Shown: positions 37,691-45,212 of the stretch, in pieces
Numbering within the stretch: the stretch's first letter is position 1
Layout: every line of letters begins with the position of its first letter
Source of the DNA: Candidatus Bacteroides merdipullorum
Lineage (GTDB): Bacteria; Bacteroidota; Bacteroidia; Bacteroidales; Bacteroidaceae
Reading direction: 5' to 3'
Assembly: GCA_019116045.1 (NCBI GenBank)
Contig: DXCK01000131.1
Span: 1-47,770 of the forward strand
DNA: 47,770 nucleotides
Notes under the pieces: model-generated
Seen by the model: only the letters and a program-made list of their open reading frames with translations
Database searches by the model: none
Told to the model about the DNA's origin: nothing
Made by a program: the position numbers and the translations under genes

Positions 37691-39184
37691 TTAGAACTGA
37701 AAATAGATGAACGGCTGCACGTCAGCGCTCTTTATCTGAATCACTACGTATATTAAAGCGACCAGCAAGACCGCTTTCCCCACCAAGGGGAGGGCGGTCA
37801 CTTTTTTAGTGCCCCACTGTTCCCAGGTGTCCGGAAGGAAATGCAGCACAAAGCCGAGGAGCATCAGCAGGAACACGGCCGGATAACCTGCCAACAACTG
37901 GGGAAGCAACTCCGGATGGAAGGAGAAGGCTATCTGCCTCAGCATGGTCACGGCATCTGCGAAGTGGGCTTGGCGGAAGAATATCCAACAGAAGCAGACG
38001 AAATGGAACGTCAGCACCACGCCCAACAAGCGTCGGAGGCCGCGGCTCTGCCAACCCTTGGGACGGCCCATCAGTTGCATCCACAGCTTGTGCAAGGCCA
38101 AGGCCACGCCGTGCAGCATGCCCCAGAGGACGAAATTCCACGAAGCGCCGTGCCACAGTCCGCCTAAGAACATCGTGATAATCAAGTTCAGGTACTGCCT
38201 CAGTTTCCCCCGGCGGTTGCCGCCCAAGGAAATGTAGAGATAGTCGCGCAACCACGAGGAGAGCGAGATGTGCCAACGACGCCAGAACTCGGTGACGGAG
38301 GCCGACCGGTAGGGCGAATCGAAGTTCTGGTTGAAGTGGAAGCCCAGCAGCAGCGCCAACCCGATGGCCATGTCACTGTAGCCCGAGAAGTCACAATAGA
38401 TTTGCAGGGCGTAGCCGTAGACGCCCAACAGGTTCTCCACGCCCGAATAGAGCGAAGGATTGGCAAAGACCCGCTCGACGAAGTTCACGCTGATGTAGTC
38501 CGAAATGACCGCCTTTTTGAACAGGCCGCACGCTATCAGGAAGACGCCGCGCCCGAACATCTCCGGCGAAACGTAGAGCGGACGCCGTATCTGCGGCAAG
38601 AAGTCGCGGGCGCGGACGATTGGCCCGGCCACCAGTTGCGGGAAAAAGGAGACGTAGAACGCGTAGTCCAACAGGCAGGACAGCGGTTTGACCTGGCGCC
38701 GATAGACGTCAATGGTGTAGCTGAGCGACTGGAAGGTGAAGAACGAGATGCCCACGGGCAGAAAGATGTCGAGCGCCGTGAACGTGCCGCCGGTGACAGA
38801 CGCCCACAGCTCGCCCAGGAAGTTGGTGTACTTGAAGTAACACAGCAGCCCCAGATTGACCACCAGGCTCAGCACCACCCATGCCTTGCGTTGCCACGCC
38901 ACGGCGCAGCGGTCCATCCGCCGGGCGATGAGGAAGTCGCTCACCGTCACCACCGCCAGCAGAAAGAAATACATTCCGCTGCTCTTATAATAGAAATAGT
39001 AGGAAAAGGCCGTGACGAAGAGCAGGCGCGCCGTCGTGCGCCGTTGCAACAGCAGGTAGACCACCGCCAGGGCGGCAAACAGCCAGACGAACAGCCCGCT
39101 GCTGAAGATAAGCGGAGCCTGGGGATCGTAGACGAAAGCGTCCGCCAGGCGGGCAGGGTCGATGTTCCAGTCACTCCAGTTCAT
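37691..39184 (-). CDS. MBOAT-family O-acyltransferase
   Basis: 497 residues from ATG 39184; a TTG at 39202 would add 6. A polytopic membrane protein (about 10-12 segments) with MBOAT signatures FPQLVAGPIVRA, YCDFSGYSDMAIG, FWRRWHISLSSWLRDY and the catalytic His in GGLWHGASWNF near residue 345. AlgI/PatA-type members move an acyl group, usually acetyl, across the membrane onto a polysaccharide. Its start overlaps the end of the SGNH gene by 14 bases, so the two are translationally coupled. Together they resemble the PatA/PatB or AlgI/AlgX pairs; the glycan target is unknown. Confidence 0.93.
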   Translation of the reverse strand: MNWSDWNIDPARLADAFVYDPQAPLIFSSGLFVWLFAALAVVYLLLQRRTTARLLFVTAFSYYFYYKSSGMYFFLLAVVTVSDFLIARRMDRCAVAWQRKAWVVLSLVVNLGLLCYFKYTNFLGELWASVTGGTFTALDIFLPVGISFFTFQSLSYTIDVYRRQVKPLSCLLDYAFYVSFFPQLVAGPIVRARDFLPQIRRPLYVSPEMFGRGVFLIACGLFKKAVISDYISVNFVERVFANPSLYSGVENLLGVYGYALQIYCDFSGYSDMAIGLALLLGFHFNQNFDSPYRSASVTEFWRRWHISLSSWLRDYLYISLGGNRRGKLRQYLNLIITMFLGGLWHGASWNFVLWGMLHGVALALHKLWMQLMGRPKGWQSRGLRRLLGVVLTFHFVCFCWIFFRQAHFADAVTMLRQIAFSFHPELLPQLLAGYPAVFLLMLLGFVLHFLPDTWEQWGTKKVTALPLVGKAVLLVALIYVVIQIKSADVQPFIYFQF

Positions 39185-40538
39185 AGGCGCATCGTTTGTC
39201 AAATTGTTCCTTACCGTGCATCAGGGCCTGGTATAACAAAGAAGCCAGGTGCTTCCCGCCCCGGAAGTTGATGTGCGTATAGTCCAGGTTGGCCATCGGC
39301 GGGTCGGCTTCCACCAAGGCTGCCATGCTCTTGCTGCCCCCCATCGCCTCGAACAAATTCCAGAAAGCCAGTCCGTTGTCGGCCGCCAGGTTCTGCTGGT
39401 AGCGCAGCAGGTGCCTGATGCCCGGCATCGTTTGCAGACGGCCGTCTTCGTCGCGCCAGTCCCGGTCGCCCACGCCCACCAACAAGATGGACGCTCCGGG
39501 GAAGGCTGCCTTTATCCGGTCGATGCTCGTGCGCATCCCGGCCACGTAGCGGTCATAATTGCGCCCCTGCTCGGTGGCAATGTTCAGCCCATACTGCAAG
39601 ACAATCAGGTCGTAAGGGCGCAGTTCGCCGAAAGCCCGCAGCATATCTTCGGGAATGGTGCGTATGGACAAACCCGACGAGGCACGCAGCGAGAAGTTGT
39701 CCAGGGCAATGCCCCGCACGTCGTCCAGGAAGAGGCCGTAGAAGATGGCCGAATCGGCCCGTTCCACCGTCCAGCGCACCTGCCCGATGCGCCCTTCCAC
39801 CGTGGCCTCCTGCAAATGTCCCGAAGCTCCGTAAGAGCGTGTGCACGTCTCTCCTCCGTTCACCCGCACCGCCAAGGTCGTCTTTCCACGACTGGAGAAG
39901 AAGATGCCGGCCCTCCGGCAAGTGTCCAGCCGGCTGGCATACTCCGCCTGCCCGCGCAGCTCGACATAGGCGCCGTTGCGGGGGATGAAGTAACGCCCCG
40001 CAATGCCCTGCAAACGACGGTCGAAGCCCGTGCTGTCCGTCCACGCATGGCTTTCCCATCCGGCAAAAGCATGGCGCACGGTGGGGCGGAAATCCTTGAT
40101 GGGCGAAGTAATGTCCACATAGCCCACGCCGCAACCGCCGTAGCGTGTCTGGAGCAAGGCGCGCAGGTCGGCAGTCAGGATGTCTCCCTCGATAAACGAA
40201 TCTCCGAAATAAGCAATGCGCACCGGGCGGTGCGAAGCCTCGTCCAACGCCCCGTAGAAGGCAGCCATGCCCCGCCCGGAGCTGTCGCCGTAGTCCTCGA
40301 TGCAGGCCATGCCCGGCGGGCACGAATCCACGAAAGCCGGTTTGACACGGGGAGGAGGCGGCAGCAGCGAATCGGCGTCCGCATCCGCAGGAGACTGGGG
40401 ACGGACGTCGGCCAGCAAGTCGACACGCCTCATCCGGTGCCCGCCCACTTCGAAAGAAGGCAGGCCGTGGAGCAGCAGCAACGCACCCAGCACCAAGAGA
40501 GCCAGCAGGGCTGTATTTCGCAAGACATTCTTTCCCAT
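39171..40538 (-). CDS. SGNH/GDSL hydrolase-fold protein, partner of the MBOAT transferase
   Basis: 455 residues from ATG 40538, which opens a clean membrane anchor (NTALLALLVLGALLLLHGL). A Pro-rich linker follows, then the SGNH domain with block I YFGDSFIEGD near 111, a beta-rich insert, and the His block DYTHINFRG near 423. In such pairs the membrane MBOAT exports the acyl group and the SGNH protein places it on the glycan outside. The -7 box TATCTTTG at 40556-40549 is only ~10 bases from this ATG, so the mRNA leader would be very short. A longer frame to 40571 would include the promoter and is less likely. Confidence 0.9.
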   Translation of the reverse strand: MGKNVLRNTALLALLVLGALLLLHGLPSFEVGGHRMRRVDLLADVRPQSPADADADSLLPPPPRVKPAFVDSCPPGMACIEDYGDSSGRGMAAFYGALDEASHRPVRIAYFGDSFIEGDILTADLRALLQTRYGGCGVGYVDITSPIKDFRPTVRHAFAGWESHAWTDSTGFDRRLQGIAGRYFIPRNGAYVELRGQAEYASRLDTCRRAGIFFSSRGKTTLAVRVNGGETCTRSYGASGHLQEATVEGRIGQVRWTVERADSAIFYGLFLDDVRGIALDNFSLRASSGLSIRTIPEDMLRAFGELRPYDLIVLQYGLNIATEQGRNYDRYVAGMRTSIDRIKAAFPGASILLVGVGDRDWRDEDGRLQTMPGIRHLLRYQQNLAADNGLAFWNLFEAMGGSKSMAALVEADPPMANLDYTHINFRGGKHLASLLYQALMHGKEQFDKRCAYELE

Positions 40539-40548
40539 AGTCGAGGGG

Positions 40549-40556
40549 CAAAGATA
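40549..40556 (-). promoter_or_regulatory. -7 box of the SGNH/MBOAT operon
   Basis: TATCTTTG on the minus strand. The distance to ATG 40538 is only 10 bases, which implies a nearly leaderless message. Confidence 0.5.
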
Positions 40557-40612
40557 GGGAATCCGCCTCAACCCACGTATGCTTTAACATATATTGTGAA
40601 ACACCCGACCGG

Positions 40613-40722
40613 GCTCCGGCCGAACGCGCATCCCACGCCTGCTTCCGGCGAACACGAGCCGTGCCCACTGCGGACACGGGGCAAGGCCCTGACGAACAAC
40701 AGCCATGCCCCCGGCGAGGCTG
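40613..40722. repeat. Degenerate 22-bp tandem repeat, G+C-rich
   Basis: Units at 40613-40634 (weak), 40635-40656, 40657-40678, 40679-40700 and 40701-40722. Most start AGCC(A/G)TGCCC or similar and have CGG(A/C)(C/G)A near position 15. Same family as 7811-7898, more decayed. Confidence 0.55.
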
Positions 40723-40752
40723 CGGGAGAGGTGAATTTTTAAAACAGATTCG

Positions 40753-40784
40753 TTTGCGCACTTCAGACAAAAAACGTACTTTAG
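40753..40784 (+). promoter_or_regulatory. Promoter of the 40813 gene
   Basis: TTTG at 40753-40756, a 20-base spacer, then TACTTTAG at 40777-40784: one mismatch in the -7 box, correct spacing. ATG follows 28 bases later. Confidence 0.5.
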
Positions 40785-40812
40785 CCGACGAAAAACGAAA
40801 GATACCTTGCAG

Positions 40813-41442
40813 ATGAAAAAGACACTCTTCATAAGCCTGGTGTTCTGTCTGGCCATCGTCCAGGCAGGCCGTGCACAGCAAATCATCTATTCGAACCCGG
40901 ACGAACTGGCCGAAGGCCGGGGCGACACTGTCAGCACCCTGTGTGTGGAGCGCCGCACCCTCAACCAACTCTACCTGACGGGCGGAGGTGACTACCGCAT
41001 CCTCTCGCCACAAAACCGCAGCCTCAGCCGCTACCTGCGCAAGCGCTGCTACGCCGTCCGCATCGACACGGCACTCTACGTCAACTGTCGCAAGATGCGC
41101 TACAAGAAATTCCGCTTGGGCGGATGGTATGCCCCGGCGCTGGAGATTGGCAGACACATCTTCTACACCGCCCAACCCGTGGGGCAGGCTGCCACCGAAA
41201 CACTGACGCCGACCAATGCGCAAAAGCTGCGCGGCAAAGTGGGCGACGCCATCCAGGCTTCGGGCCTGGTAGACCAGCGCGTCTACTACGAACTGGACCT
41301 GGAGACGGGCCGCTCGTACTTTGTGGGAAAAGAACGGATGCGGGAACTGCTGGCCGGAAAACCGGAACTGCTGACGGAGTTCGAGAAAGAGACGAGCGAA
41401 GCGGCGGAAGTGACGGGCAAGTATCTGCGGAAGTTGAAATAG
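40813..41442 (+). CDS. Secreted protein of unknown function
   Basis: 209 residues from ATG 40813; a TTG at 40807 is less likely. A signal peptide (MKKTLFISLVFCLAIVQAG, cleaved after RAQ) is followed by a mixed alpha/beta region rich in Arg/Tyr (RNLSRYLRKRCYAVRID-like stretch; YKKFRLGGWYAPALEIG) and an amphipathic C-terminus (LTEFEKETSEAAEVTGKYLRKLK when read in two pieces). I do not recognise an enzyme motif; it looks like a Bacteroidales-specific family (possibly DUF6563). It is a single gene between a promoter at 40753-40784 and a terminator at 41467-41498. Confidence 0.85.
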   Translation: MKKTLFISLVFCLAIVQAGRAQQIIYSNPDELAEGRGDTVSTLCVERRTLNQLYLTGGGDYRILSPQNRSLSRYLRKRCYAVRIDTALYVNCRKMRYKKFRLGGWYAPALEIGRHIFYTAQPVGQAATETLTPTNAQKLRGKVGDAIQASGLVDQRVYYELDLETGRSYFVGKERMRELLAGKPELLTEFEKETSEAAEVTGKYLRKLK

Positions 41443-41466
41443 AACGAGCTTGTCTTTTTGCCAAGA

Positions 41467-41498
41467 AATCCCGATGCCTGCTTGCAAGTATCGGGATT
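41467..41498 (+). terminator. Terminator after the secreted protein gene
   Basis: 9-bp perfect stem (41467-41475 with 41490-41498), 14-base loop containing CTTGCAAG, then ATTT. It lies 25 bases past the stop. Confidence 0.65.
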
Positions 41499-41512
41499 AT
41501 TTCATAACTTGC
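41482..41512 (+). promoter_or_regulatory. Candidate promoter of the hut operon
   Basis: TTGC at 41482-41485, 19 bases, TAACTTGC at 41505-41512, which departs from TAnnTTTG at the last two positions. It overlaps the preceding terminator and ends 44 bases before hutU. Weak match. Confidence 0.3.
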
Positions 41513-41555
41513 GGCTCATTAACCAATGTCCTTGTGACAAAATGAAACCCAAGCC

Positions 41556-43547
41556 ATGAAAATGACCCTTAGCAACCAACTGCCCACATACCCGGCCTTC
41601 GTCGAAGGCATCCGGCGGGCACCCGACCGTGGCTACACCCTCAACCCCGCGCAGACTGCCACGGCCCTGAAGAACGCCCTGCGCTACATCCCCAACGAAC
41701 TGCACGAGCAACTGGCTCCCGAATTCCTCGAAGAACTCCGCACCCGAGGCCGCATCTACGGCTACCGCTACCGCCCGGAGGGAGACCTCAAGGCGAAGCC
41801 CATCGACCAGTACCTGGGACGGTGCATCGAAGGCAAGGCTTTCCAAGTGATGATAGACAACAACCTGGCCTTCGACGTTGCGCTCTATCCCTACGAACTG
41901 GTGACTTACGGCGAGACGGGACAGGTCTGCCAGAACTGGATGCAGTACCGCCTCATCAAGATGTATCTCGAGGAACTGACGCAGGACCAGACCTTGGTCG
42001 TGGAGAGCGGACACCCGCTGGGCCTGTTCCGCTCGCACCCCGACGCGCCGCGCGTCATCATCACCAACGCCCTGATGGTGGGACTGTATGACAACCAGGA
42101 GGACTGGCACACGGCCATGCAACTGGGTGTGGCCAACTACGGGCAGATGACCGCCGGAGGCTGGATGTACATCGGCCCGCAAGGCATCGTCCACGGCACG
42201 TTCAACACGCTGCTCAATGCCGGACGCCTGAAGCTGGGCATTCCGCAGGACGGCAACCTCCGGGGGCGGCTGTTCGTGTCGTCCGGCCTGGGCGGCATGA
42301 GCGGCGCACAACCCAAGGCGGCCGAGATGGCGGGCGCGGCGGCCATCATTGCCGAAGTGGACAGTTCGCGCATCGACACGCGCCTCCGCCAAGGCTGGGT
42401 GGGCGGCGTGACAAGAGACATCCCCGAAGCCTTCGACCGGGCGCACGAAGCCATGCGGGAGGGCCGACCCTTCTCCATCGCCTACCACGGCAACATCGTC
42501 GACCTGCTGGAATATGCCGTGCGGAACGACATACACATCGACCTGCTGTCCGACCAGACCTCGTGCCACGCAGTGTACGAAGGCGGCTACTGCCCCGTGG
42601 GCCTCAGCTACGAAGAGCGCACCGAGATGCTCCACACCGACCATGAACGCTTCCGCACATTGGTAAACCAGAGCCTGAGCCGGCAGTTTATGTCCTTGCT
42701 CACGCTGGTGGGGCGCGGCACGTATTTCTTCGACTACGGCAACTCGTTCATGAAGGCCGTCTACGATGCCGGGAGCACACAGATTGCCCGCAACGGCGAC
42801 CCGAAGCAGGGCTTCATCTTCCCCAGCTACGTGGAGGACATCATGGGCCCGGAACTCTTCGACTACGGCTACGGTCCCTTCCGTTGGGTATGCCTCAGCG
42901 GGCGGCACGAAGACCTGGTGAAGACTGACCAGGCCGCACTCTCGTGCATCGACCCCAACCGGCGGGCGCAGGACCGCGACAACTACAACTGGATTCGCGA
43001 CGCGGAACAGAACAACCTCGTGGTCGGCACACAGGCACGTATTCTCTACCAGGACGCCGAAGGACGCCTGCGCATCGCACTGAAGTTCAACGACATGGTG
43101 CGCCGCGGCGAGGTAGGTCCCATCATGCTGGGACGCGACCACCACGACGTAAGCGGCACCGACTCACCATTCCGCGAGACGGCCAACATCAAGGACGGGA
43201 GCAACATCATGGCCGACATGGCTGTGCAGTGCTTTGCCGGCAACTGTGCCCGCGGCATGAGCCTCGTCGCCCTGCACAACGGCGGCGGCGTGGGCATCGG
43301 CAAGGCCATCAACGGCGGCTTCGGCATGGTGTGCGACGGCTCGGAGCGCGTCGACCGTATTCTCCGGCAAGCCATGCTGTGGGACGTGATGGGCGGGGTG
43401 GCCCGCCGCTCGTGGGCCCGCAACCCGCACGCCATGCAGACGGCAGACGAGTTCAACCGCACGCACGCCGACGGCTACTGCATCACGATGCCCTACGTGG
43501 CCGACGACGGACTCATCAGCCGCTTGACGGAGGCGAAGGAACAGTAA
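41556..43547 (+). CDS. hutU: Urocanate hydratase
   Basis: 663 residues, longer than the ~555-residue enterobacterial form. Converts urocanate to imidazolonepropionate with tightly bound NAD+, step 2 of histidine breakdown. Family signatures visible are MVGLYDNQEDWH, YIGPQGIVHGTFNTLLNAG and the NAD-binding loop SSGLGGMSGAQPKAAEM near residue 242. The YGNSFMKAV-type segment and the block with ARNGDPKQGFIFPSYVEDIMGPELFDYGYGPFRWVCLSG can be read in pieces downstream. An in-frame ATG at 41562 is a possible alternative start. First gene of the hut operon; 240 bp with a palindromic array follow before ftcD. Confidence 0.96.
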   Translation: MKMTLSNQLPTYPAFVEGIRRAPDRGYTLNPAQTATALKNALRYIPNELHEQLAPEFLEELRTRGRIYGYRYRPEGDLKAKPIDQYLGRCIEGKAFQVMIDNNLAFDVALYPYELVTYGETGQVCQNWMQYRLIKMYLEELTQDQTLVVESGHPLGLFRSHPDAPRVIITNALMVGLYDNQEDWHTAMQLGVANYGQMTAGGWMYIGPQGIVHGTFNTLLNAGRLKLGIPQDGNLRGRLFVSSGLGGMSGAQPKAAEMAGAAAIIAEVDSSRIDTRLRQGWVGGVTRDIPEAFDRAHEAMREGRPFSIAYHGNIVDLLEYAVRNDIHIDLLSDQTSCHAVYEGGYCPVGLSYEERTEMLHTDHERFRTLVNQSLSRQFMSLLTLVGRGTYFFDYGNSFMKAVYDAGSTQIARNGDPKQGFIFPSYVEDIMGPELFDYGYGPFRWVCLSGRHEDLVKTDQAALSCIDPNRRAQDRDNYNWIRDAEQNNLVVGTQARILYQDAEGRLRIALKFNDMVRRGEVGPIMLGRDHHDVSGTDSPFRETANIKDGSNIMADMAVQCFAGNCARGMSLVALHNGGGVGIGKAINGGFGMVCDGSERVDRILRQAMLWDVMGGVARRSWARNPHAMQTADEFNRTHADGYCITMPYVADDGLISRLTEAKEQ

Positions 43548-43575
43548 ACAATCCACACACCGCCATCCCCCCTCT

Positions 43576-43682
43576 GACACTTAGCACAAGTATCGCTGAC
43601 ACTTAGCACAAGTGTCACGGACACTTAGCACAAGTGTCGGGGATACTTAGCACAAGTGTCGGCGACACCTAAGGGAAGTGTC
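43576..43682. repeat. Tandem array of 22-bp palindromic units between hutU and ftcD
   Basis: Five units, each a 19-base dyad GACACTTAGCACAAGTGTC plus a 3-base spacer, at 43576-43594, 43598-43616, 43620-43638, 43642-43660 and 43664-43682. Each can form a 7-bp stem with a 5-base loop. Units 1 and 4 have single changes in a stem arm, and unit 5 has a changed loop (CCTAAGGGAA). Spacers are GCT, ACG, GGG and GGC. Confidence 0.92.
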
Positions 43683-43787
43683 GGAGGAAGGCCACCAGCC
43701 ACTGACAATCAAGCTGTTGCAAAACCGCCTCCGGACGCCGGCATCCACAAAGACATGTTTCATCCATTAAGAAGATACTTTACACGT

Positions 43788-44687
43788 ATGAACCGAATCA
43801 TCGAATGTGTCCCCAATTTCAGCGAGGGACGCGACTTGCAGAAGATAGACCAGATTGTTGCCCCCTTCCGCGGAAAGCAGGGCGTGAAACTGCTGGATTA
43901 CAGCAACGACGAAGACCACAACCGCCTGGTGGTGACCGTGGTGGGTGAACCCGAAGCGTTGCGCGACGCCGTGCTGGAAGCCATCGGCGTGGCCGTCCGC
44001 GTCATCGACCTCAACCATCACACCGGGCAGCATCCGCGCATGGGTGCCGTAGACGTGGTGCCCTTCATCCCCATCCGCGGCGTGACGATGGACGATGCCA
44101 TCGCCTTATCCAAAGAAGTGGGCCGGGCCGTGGCCGAGCACTACGGCGTGCCCGTCTTCCTCTACGAGAAATCAGCCACCGCCCCGCACCGCGAGAACCT
44201 GGCCGCCATCCGCAAGGGCGAATTTGAAGGCATGGCCGAGAAGATACACCAGCCCGAATGGCAGCCCGACTTCGGCCCCGCCGAGCGGCATCCCACCGCC
44301 GGCACCGTAGCCATCGGCGCACGTATGCCGCTCGTGGCCTACAACATCAACCTCTCCACCCCCTCGCTGGAGATAGCACACGGCATTGCCAAGAAGATAC
44401 GCTTCATCGGCGGCGGCCTGCGCTACTGCAAGGCCATGGGCGTGGAGCTGAAAGACCGCGGCATCACACAGGTGTCCATCAACATGACGGACTACACCCG
44501 CACGGCCCTCTACCGCGCCTTCGAACTGGTGCGCATCGAGGCACGCCGCTACGGGGTCAGCATCGTGGGCAGCGAAATCATCGGCCTCGTGCCCATGGAG
44601 GCGTTGATAGACACAGCCGCTTATTACCTGGGACTGGAAAACTTCTCCATGCGACAGGTGCTGGAGGCAAGGCTACTGGAAGAATAA
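43788..44687 (+). CDS. ftcD: Glutamate formimidoyltransferase
   Basis: 299 residues from ATG 43788 (MNRIIECVPNFSEGRD). The longer in-frame extension runs into the repeat region and is not family-like. Only the formiminotransferase half is present; the cyclodeaminase half is a separate gene (46546-47175). It moves the formimino group from formiminoglutamate to tetrahydrofolate, ending histidine breakdown. Visible signatures are LNHHTGQHPRMGAVDVVPFIP, VFLYEKSATAPHRENLA and MPLVAYNINLSTPSLEIA, given here in pieces. It is separated from hutI by the GxxExxY cassette. Confidence 0.96.
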   Translation: MNRIIECVPNFSEGRDLQKIDQIVAPFRGKQGVKLLDYSNDEDHNRLVVTVVGEPEALRDAVLEAIGVAVRVIDLNHHTGQHPRMGAVDVVPFIPIRGVTMDDAIALSKEVGRAVAEHYGVPVFLYEKSATAPHRENLAAIRKGEFEGMAEKIHQPEWQPDFGPAERHPTAGTVAIGARMPLVAYNINLSTPSLEIAHGIAKKIRFIGGGLRYCKAMGVELKDRGITQVSINMTDYTRTALYRAFELVRIEARRYGVSIVGSEIIGLVPMEALIDTAAYYLGLENFSMRQVLEARLLEE

Positions 44688-44693
44688 TTGTTA

Positions 44694-44730
44694 GAACGCA
44701 AATTACACAAATTACACAAATAAGTTTTTA
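44694..44730 (+). repeat. Left inverted repeat of the GxxExxY cassette
   Basis: Starts GAACGCAAATTACACAAATT, then ACACAAATAAG and a T run. It pairs with 45158-45195 in about 32 of 37 positions. An internal 9-bp unit (ACAAATTAC) is tandemly repeated. The outer edge is 7 bases past the ftcD stop. Confidence 0.85.
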
Positions 44731-44736
44731 TCAATC

Positions 44737-45144
44737 ATGTTAGAGAAAGAAGAAAAGGATGGGATATTGCAGGCTTTCTACGAAGTCTATAACACATTGG
44801 GGTATGGCTTTTTAGAAAAAGTATATCAAAACGCCCTCTATTTAGAATTGAAGCGGCGTGGTTTTTCCGTAGAAGCACAAAAGAAAATAGAAGTACGCTA
44901 TTTAGATCGGATAGTCGGTGAGTATTACGCAGATATGGTAGTAAACGGCAATGTCATATTGGAACTGAAAGCTGTTGACTTTTTGTTGCCAGAGCATGAG
45001 TACCAACTCATCAACTACCTGCGAGCCACGGACATTGAAATTGGTTATATACTCAACTTCGGCAAACACGCCACTTTCCGGCGCAAAATCTATTCCAACG
45101 AAAGGAAAAAAGCCCGTAACACCTCCCGATATGTCGAAGAATAA
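44737..45144 (+). CDS. GxxExxY protein (PD-(D/E)xK nuclease-like)
   Basis: 135 residues. The name-giving motif is GFLEKVY (Gly24, Glu27, Tyr30), preceded by AFYEVYNTLGY. A PD-(D/E)xK-like site is visible as Asp66 (YYADMVV) and Glu76/Lys78 (ILELKAV), followed by LLPEHEYQLINYLRAT and GYILNFGKHATFRRKIY. The family (TIGR04256) is widespread, small and of unknown function; the fold suggests DNA cutting or binding. The gene is more A+T-rich than the genes on both sides. It sits between inverted repeats inside the hut operon, which has nothing to do with histidine breakdown, so it looks acquired. Confidence 0.92.
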   Translation: MLEKEEKDGILQAFYEVYNTLGYGFLEKVYQNALYLELKRRGFSVEAQKKIEVRYLDRIVGEYYADMVVNGNVILELKAVDFLLPEHEYQLINYLRATDIEIGYILNFGKHATFRRKIYSNERKKARNTSRYVEE

Positions 45145-45157
45145 AGGATAAAAAGAA

Positions 45158-45195
45158 TAAAGAACTAATTTGTGCAATTTGCGTAATTTGCGTTC
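45158..45195 (-). repeat. Right inverted repeat of the GxxExxY cassette
   Basis: On the minus strand it starts GAACGCAAATTACGCAAATT and continues GCACAAATTAGTTC. It ends 18 bases before hutI, so the hutI leader is inside or next to the repeat. Confidence 0.85.
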
Positions 45196-45212
45196 CCAAA
45201 ACCAAAAAACGT

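Larger units (their letters stand above)
44694..45195. mobile_element. Candidate cassette: GxxExxY gene between inverted repeats
   Basis: 502 bp consisting of two ~37-bp inverted repeats around a single A+T-rich gene, placed between ftcD and hutI of an otherwise G+C-rich operon. Both neighbours keep intact ends. No transposase lies inside and no target duplication is evident at the edges, so it may move in trans or be an old insertion. It resembles a small cargo element. Confidence 0.6.

Noticed and set aside
41502..43145. Minus-strand frame of 547 codons
   Set aside because: Shadow of hutU.
43576..43682. CRISPR array
   Set aside because: Spacers are only 3 bases long and no cas genes are present; it is a tandem palindrome array.
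44687..44737. Target-site duplication around the GxxExxY cassette
   Set aside because: I compared the bases flanking both outer ends and found no convincing direct repeat.
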